From: Zantedeschia hybrid cultivar
Taxonomy: Eukaryota > Streptophyta > Magnoliopsida > Alismatales > Araceae
NCBI GenBank assembly: GCA_030544215.1
Contig: JARZZO010000005.1
Location: 78,769,024-78,833,023, forward strand
DNA: 64,000 nt
Reading direction: 5' to 3'
Positions 58,268 to 64,000 of this stretch are shown piece by piece. Below the pieces are notes generated by a model. It had not been told where the DNA came from. It did no database searches and was given only the letters and a program-made list of their open reading frames with translations. The position numbers and the translations under genes were made by a program. How positions within the stretch are numbered: position 1 is the first letter of the stretch; every line of letters begins with the position of its first letter.

Positions 58268-60857
58268 ATGGTCCGGAGCTCTTCCAGTGAGATTACTCCT
58301 TCGGACGAGGAGTACATTCCCCCCAATTCTCCCAAGTCTTCCCTGTCGGATCCTCATGCCTCCGCGATGTCCGGGGAGTCTGAAAACTCCGGGTCCGAAG
58401 GGTCCGAAACTTCTGGGACTGAGGTTTCTGGAGCCGAGGATTCCGGGACCGAGGCTTCCGGGACCGATGCTTCCCGAACCGAGGCTTCTGGGACCGAGGC
58501 TCCCGAGGCCGAGGCTTCCGGGGCCGAGGCTCTCCAGGAGGTTCGGGACTCGGGCCAGGCTTCCACCTCGGAACGCCGCCTCCCGGATGTTGCTTCGGGG
58601 GCAAGTTGTGCCCTTTCGGATGTAGAGGTGAGGAACTTAGTTTCTTACTTTCAGCTTCCTTCTTGGACGACCCCCCATCGGCCCGATTCCGCCACTAGGG
58701 CAAATACCGTTCGCCCGGGGTCTTTCTCCATTTATGTCGATAGCTTTGAGGCGGGATTCCGTCTCCCTCTCCCCACCTTCGTCGTCAATCTTCTTAGCTT
58801 CTACGGGCTGGCCCCTTCTCAGCTCTTCCCCAACTCTTGGCGCACTGTGTATGGATTCCTGAGCGTCTTCGCTCACGTAAAAATCCGCCCCTCCCTCAAT
58901 GTCTTTCGCTATCTCTTCAAGATCCAGACGCAGGGGAAGTCGGAATGGTACTGCTTTGTCCCCCGGGTTGGCCGAAGGATCTTCTCTGGGAAGCCTTCGT
59001 CTATCCATGGCTGGAAGAGGAAGTTTATCTTCGTCTCTCTGCCGGAGAAGGAGAAGGGTGTGTGGCCCTTCCCCACCGAATGGGTGCCGCTGGCCGAAGG
59101 ACTCTCGGGACCTCATGTTCTCTCCCCCATTCAGAGCACTATTGTGGGCCACGTCCAGGTGAAGGCCCCATATGACGTCTCGGTGCTTCTTACCGACGCG
59201 GAGCGGTTGATAGGTGCCGGGGTTTGGCCGGACCCCAAGCGTGATGCGGAGCGGGTCTTTCCGTACCTTCCTCCCGGGGAGACTCCGCGGGGCCGCGGGG
59301 GAAGGACTGCCGCTCCTTCGGCCGAAGCTCTTCCGGCTTTGGAGGCTGACGAAGTTTCGGCCGAGGGTAAGTCGGCTCTGAATCTATTACTTGACTGCAT
59401 TTCTGCTTCTGACGCTTTCCTCTCGCTCTGCAGCGATGGCCCAGCTCGATGCCCTCCTCGATCAGTTATCGGATCAGCGTGCTTCTCGCCGGGCGCCGGC
59501 CCCGCAAGCGGCAGGCAGGCCTGTTCGAGGCACCGGGGGTCCGAGGACAAGAGGCGGGGGCCTTGGGACTGCGGCCTCCGCTGAGGGTCGCGCGGTTGCT
59601 GCTGCTCTCGAGAGGGAGCAGAAGACTAAGTTTGCCTCTTGGGGAGGCGGCCGAGCGTCGAAGCGCCCTCGGGTAGAGGAGGCCGAAGAAGAGGTGGAGG
59701 CTCAGCTGGTCAGGAGGAGCGCCGGGGCCCGAAGGGCTGTAAGGTCGGCGTCTCCTGAGATGCCGAGGGGTGACTCCCCTCCGGCCGTATCGGCAGGAGC
59801 CGGCGAAGGAGATGCTGAACCGTGGGCGCAGCCCGAGCGGCGGCACCCCGCATCGGGGGAGAGCATGGAGGACCCGCAGACGTGCCTTCGTCTGCTCAAC
59901 AGCCTCACTCTCCCTTCAATCTTCGAGGAGCTGAAGGCCCACTCTATCACCGATCTGACGGAGATGAGTGCCCGTTTGATGGTTCAGGTGAGCAACCCGA
60001 AAGTGCCTCAGCTCATCTTTAGCTACTTCTTCTGACTTTACTGATCCTCAACTGCCCTCGATCCGCAGGCTTCGATGACGAGCCGTGTCCTGATGCATCG
60101 TCAGGTGCTGCTCCGGCGTAAGCTTCTGGAAGCCGAGGTGGATCCGGTTGGTTCGGGGGAAGGCACTTCGGCAGCTCCTCGCATCGAGCCCTTAGTTGAG
60201 GAGCTCGTGACTGCGAGCACCCGAACGCGGACGCAGTTGGAGGAGAGGGCAGCAGAGGCTCGTGCCGCCGCCGAGGCCAAGAAGAAGGCCGAGAACGATC
60301 TTGCGGCGGTCGAGTCCGAATTCCGGACCTTCAAGGCCCAGACCCAGGACAGGGAGGCCCGCCGAGCTTCGGAGAAGCGCCGCCTCGCCGAGGAGGTGTC
60401 GGCCTTGAAGCGGGAACTGGAAAAGGCAGCAGAGTCGTCCGTGGCCAACTACAAGGCCGGGAGCGACTACGCCCAAGAGATCCTCCAAGCCCAGCTGCAG
60501 GCTTCTTCCATGGTTTTCGACCTCGGACTGGCAGTCGCCCAGAGGGCCTGCCCGAGCGTCGATCTGACCGGGGAAGCCATGCCAAAGGGCGAGGAAGCCC
60601 GGGAGCTTTTATCCTGGTGGGAGGAGCTCGTGGCGGAGAGGGCCCCGCCTCCAGCTGGGGAAGATGAGATTGAGACTGCCGAGGAGGCTCCCGCCGAGGA
60701 GGCCCCTGCCGAGGAGGCCCCTGCCGAGGAGGCCGGAGCCGAGGACGCCCTTGTAGAAGGCGCCGCACCTGAAACGGTGCAGATCGTCGACTCTCCCTCT
60801 CCTTCTCCCGGCCGAAACGTCGTCGGAGTAGAGGAAGGGAGGGTCGCCGAGGACTGA
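58268..60857 (+). CDS. Antisense additional gene of the gypsy element (PF04195-like)
   Basis: Three exons with matching phases: 58268-59366 (donor GTAAGT), 59434-59987 (acceptor CTCTGCAG, donor GTGAGC) and 60069-60857 (acceptor ATCCGCAG), coding 813 residues. Order: a Ser-rich start, an acidic repeat region (SGTEA-type pentapeptides, about residues 40-90), a conserved domain (FRLPLPTFVVNLLSFYGLAP, SQLFPNSW, FLSVFAHVKIRPSL) that fits 'putative gypsy type transposon' PF04195 (Transposase_28), a basic region with KRPRVEE, a long coiled coil rich in Glu, Ala and Lys, and a tail of EEAPA repeats. It is opposite to pol. Additional frames of this sort between pol and the 3' LTR are known in Tat-lineage elements; the function is unknown. 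Confidence 0.82.
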
Positions 60858-61118
60858 TCCGAGGGTTCCCCTCGGTTTCCTTTTTGCTTTACTTTTGTAA
60901 GCTCTCGGCCAGGCATACGGCTGAGTTTTGTACCTCCTTTTGCTTTATGAAATAGAAGGAAGGTTTTTGGCTTTACCTTGCTGTCTCTTGTTTGACTTGA
61001 GTAGATCTGGTCTTTCTGAAATCCGAGACCCTTCAGTCATTTGCCATATTCCGCGAAGCCGAGATCCATTGTAGGTTTGGACAGGCCGTTGGTAGAATAT
61101 CGCCAGGAGAATAATATG

Positions 61119-61990
61119 CCGTGCCTTGATCCGGATTACATGGCCGAAGCCATTCGTCGCATCGAAGGGCTTATGGGCTTTAAGAGAATCATGCCGCTCC
61201 CGGTATGGTTTACATGGCCGAAGCCACTCCCGATACGGTTTACACGGACTTAGAGAAAACCACGCCGTGTCCTGATCCGGATTACATGGCCGAAGCCATT
61301 CGTCGGATCGAAGGACTCACGGACTTTTAAGAGAACCATGCCGCTCCCGGTACGGTTTGCATGGCCGAAGCCACTCCCGATACGGTTTACACGGTCTTAG
61401 AGAAAACCATGCCGTGTCCTGATCCGGATTACATGGCCGAAGCCATTCGTCGGATCGAAGGACTCACGGACTTTTAAGAGAATCACGCCGCTCCCGGTAC
61501 GGTTTGCATGGCCGAAGCCACTCCCGATACGGTTTTCACGGACTTAGAGAAAACCATGCCGTGTCCTGATCCGGATTACATGGCCGAAGCCATTCGTCGG
61601 ATCGAAGGACTCACGGGCTTTTAAGAGAACCATGCCGCTCCCGGTACGGTTTGCATGGCCGAAGCCACTCCCGATACGGTTTACACGGTCTTAGAGAAAA
61701 CCATGCCGTGTCCTGATCCGGATTACATGGCCGAAGCCATTCGTCGGATCGAAGGACTCACGGACTTTTAAGAGAATCACGCCGCTCCCGGTACGGTTTG
61801 CATGGCCGAAGCCACTCCCGATACGGTTTACACGGACTTAGAGAAAACCATGCCGTGTCCTGATCCGGATTACATGGCCGAAGCCATTCGTCGGATCGAA
61901 GGACTCACGGGCTTTTAAGAGAATCATGCCGCTCCCGGTACGGTTTGCATGGCCGAAGCCACTCCCGATACGGTTTACACGGACTTATAG
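61119..61990. repeat. 147-bp tandem array in the gypsy element
   Basis: Units anchored on CCGTGTCCTGATCCGGATTA recur at 61265, 61412, 61559, 61706 and 61853 with a constant 147-base step; a diverged first unit is at 61119. Each contains two related half-units (CATGGCCGAAGCCATTCGTC and CATGGCCGAAGCCACTCCCG). It lies between the 3' end of the antisense gene and the end of pol. Confidence 0.97.
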
Positions 61991-62069
61991 AAAACCTTGA
62001 CAAGTTTTTCTGAACGAAAATGAGTTCTCTTATTCATAGCCTTCGGCTAAAAGCCTGGGGAGAGTTGAC

Positions 62070-64000
62070 TTACATATAATAACGCCGAAGGCGCTCTACA
62101 TTCCATGTGCGAGGAAGGGGTTGGCCCGAAAGGGTTTCCAACCGGTAAGCTCCTCGTCTGATTACCTCCCTGATCCGGTAGGGCCCTTCCCAGTTGGGGG
62201 CAAGCTTCCCCGAGGCTTCGGTTGGCTTGGAAGCATGGGCATTCCTCAGCACGAGACTCCCCGCTTCGAAGCTCCGGGGCTTTACTCGAGTGTTGTGGTA
62301 CTTGGCCATTCGTTGCTGATAAGCCGCCAGCCGGATACGAGCTTTGTCTCAGACCTCTTCAATGAGGTCCAAGTGGTCTTTCAGACCTTCCTCGTTGGCT
62401 TCCGCATCATAGGCAATGACTCTGGGAGAAGGGAGGCCGACTTCTATGGGAATAACGGCCTCTATCCCGTAGGCCATGCGGAAGGGAGTTTCGCCGGTGG
62501 GGGTTCGGCTTGTCGTCCGATAGGCCCACAGGACACTCGGCAGCTCTTCCACCCATCGGCCCTTAGCTTCGCCGAGTCGGGTTTTCAATCCCTGTAAGAG
62601 GCTTCGGTTAGTGACTTCGGCTTGGCCGTTCGCTTGAGGATGCGCTACCGAAGTGAACTTGTGGAGTATGCCGAAGCTGGCGCAGTTGTCACCGAACCGT
62701 CGGCTATCGAACTGCTTTCCGTTGTCAGAGATGATGGCCCGAGGGATACCGAACCGGCAAATGATGGACTTCCATACGAAGTTCCAAGCATTGTTGTCGG
62801 TTATTGTAGCGAGGGGTTCGGCTTCGACCCACTTGGTGAAGTAGTCGACCGCCACGATGAGGAATTTCCTTTGGCCGGTGGCGACGGGAAAAGGTCCCAG
62901 GATGTCGATTCCCCATTGGGCGAAAGGCCAGGGATCAGATAATGGGGACAGAAGGGTGGCCGCCTGATGAATGAGGGAGCTAAACCTCTGGCACTGGTCG
63001 CAGCGCCGCACGAGGGCTAGAGCGTCCTCTCGGAGTGTTGGCCACCAGTAACCTTGTCTCAGGAGCTTGTGAGCCAGGGCTCTTCCTCCTGCGTGCGCTC
63101 CGCACACTCCTTCGTGGACCTCTCTTACGGCGTAGTCAGTTTCTGCTGGGCCGAGGCACCGTAGCAGTGGTCGGCCGAATGACTTTTTGTACAACGCCCC
63201 GTCCAAAAGGAGAAAGTGGGACGAGCACTGCCGAATGCGCCTCGCCTCCCTTGGATCTGGTGGGACTTCTCCTTGGAGAAGGAAGGCGACGAGGGGAGTC
63301 ATCCACGTCTCGGCCTCTGCTTCAGCAATTTGCATGGCTTCGGTTTCACCGAGGCTGGGTTCGGCGAGCTCCTCGACGAGGATCATCCGGCCTCCGCCCC
63401 CGTCTTGGGTCGACGCCAACCGGGAAAGGGCATCGGCCCGGGTATTCTCGGATCTCGGGATCCTGATGATTTCACAGGAATCGAACTGACTGAGGATCTT
63501 GCGAGTTACCTGGAGATAAGACGCCATCACTGCGTCCCGAGCCTCATACTCCCCGGAAACATGGCCGACGATTAACTGAGAATCGCTGAAGGCTTTCAGG
63601 TTCCGGGCGCCGAGCTTCTTCGCGGCCCGGAGGCCAGAGATGAGGGCTTCGTACTCGGCGGCGTTGTTTGTCGCAGGAAAGGAGAACCGCAGGGCGTACT
63701 CCGTGATGATCCCTTCGGGTGACGCCAGGATCCATCCGGCGCCGCTGCCTGTAGAGCACGCGGAACCGTCCACAAAGAGTTGCCACTCATCCGGTGGCGA
63801 AGGTGCCGAAGTAGTGTCGGCTATGACCACCTCGGGCTCCGGCTGCGGTGTGGCAGAAACGCCGGGGGTAAGTTCAGCAATGAAGTCCGCCAACGCTTGG
63901 GCTTTTATTGCTACCCGAGGGGCGTAGGAGATGTCGAACTCCCCCAGCTCAATTGCCCACTTCGCCAGCCTGCCGGACACCTCCGGCCGGGAAAGAATCT
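62070..64000 (-). pseudogene. Ty3/gypsy pol: RNase H and integrase, one in-frame stop; continues beyond window
   Basis: The frame is open from the right edge to a TGA at 62349-62351, then continues in frame to TAG-type stop at 62070. Order on the minus strand: end of the RT connection (RPEVSGRLAKWAIEL), RNase H (LFVDGSACSTGSGAG, NNAAEYEAL, FSDSQLIV, ENTRADALSRLA), integrase zinc finger (HEGVCGAHAGGRALAHKLLR, CDQCQRFS), integrase core (WGIDILGPFP, VDYFTKWVEAEPL, SDNGKQF, ANGQAEVTNR: D, D, E present), and the C-terminal part (LAPNWEGPYRI...LRRYY). The TGA replaces an expected Arg codon, as by C-to-T change at a CpG. Protease, gag and RT core would be to the right. Confidence 0.94.

Noticed and set aside
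61119..61990. CRISPR-like array
   Set aside because: The whole 147-base unit is repeated with no unique spacers, and it lies inside a plant retrotransposon.

Overview
The window is nuclear DNA of a flowering plant, most likely a commelinid monocot of the palm type. The grounds are large introns with canonical GT-AG sites, GT37 fucosyltransferases, a nuclear copy of chloroplast ccsA, and a dense mix of plant transposons. The species is inferred from style only. No bacterial features were seen.

The host genes form a cluster of xyloglucan-type fucosyltransferase (GT37, FUT1-like) genes. Copy 1 is on the minus strand (exon 2 at 1-1295, running off the window; exon 1 at 4153-4396). Copy 2 is on the minus strand (9895-11360 and 15176-15470). 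Copy 3 is on the plus strand (30774-31020 and 35159-36624). Each has a short first exon coding a cytosolic tail, one membrane anchor and a stem, a phase-1 intron of 2.9-4.1 kb, and a long catalytic exon. Copies 1 and 2 are head-to-tail; copies 2 and 3 are head-to-head. A dead fourth first exon (24942-25172) lies between copies 2 and 3 in a duplicated 0.9-kb block, with a U6 snRNA-like sequence just beyond it (25516-25617).

The DNA between and inside these genes is a transposon record: several MITE families, hAT MITEs with target duplications (one only 67 bp), a TAA-flanked Tourist-like MITE, a complete 312-bp TRIM, a tRNA-type SINE, a Helitron 3' end, a LINE whose reverse transcriptase region is amplified as six near-identical 275-bp units and joined to a piece of a CAP10-type O-glucosyltransferase, and degraded copia and LINE fragments at 46.4-49.1 kb.

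At 49.8-53.4 kb lies a PIF/Harbinger element with an open, spliced Myb/SANT-like gene and an open, spliced DDE transposase with all three catalytic acids. Between them is a third open frame joining an RNase H1-type hybrid-binding domain to a C-terminal membrane segment. I do not know this as a standard Harbinger part, and it is the most unusual item here.

From about 56.17 kb to the right edge is the 3' half of a Ty3/gypsy element of the Tat type on the minus strand: RNase H and integrase (one in-frame stop), a 147-bp tandem array, then a gene on the opposite strand (58268-60857; three exons, own TATA box, PF04195-like domain), a polypurine tract and the 3' LTR.
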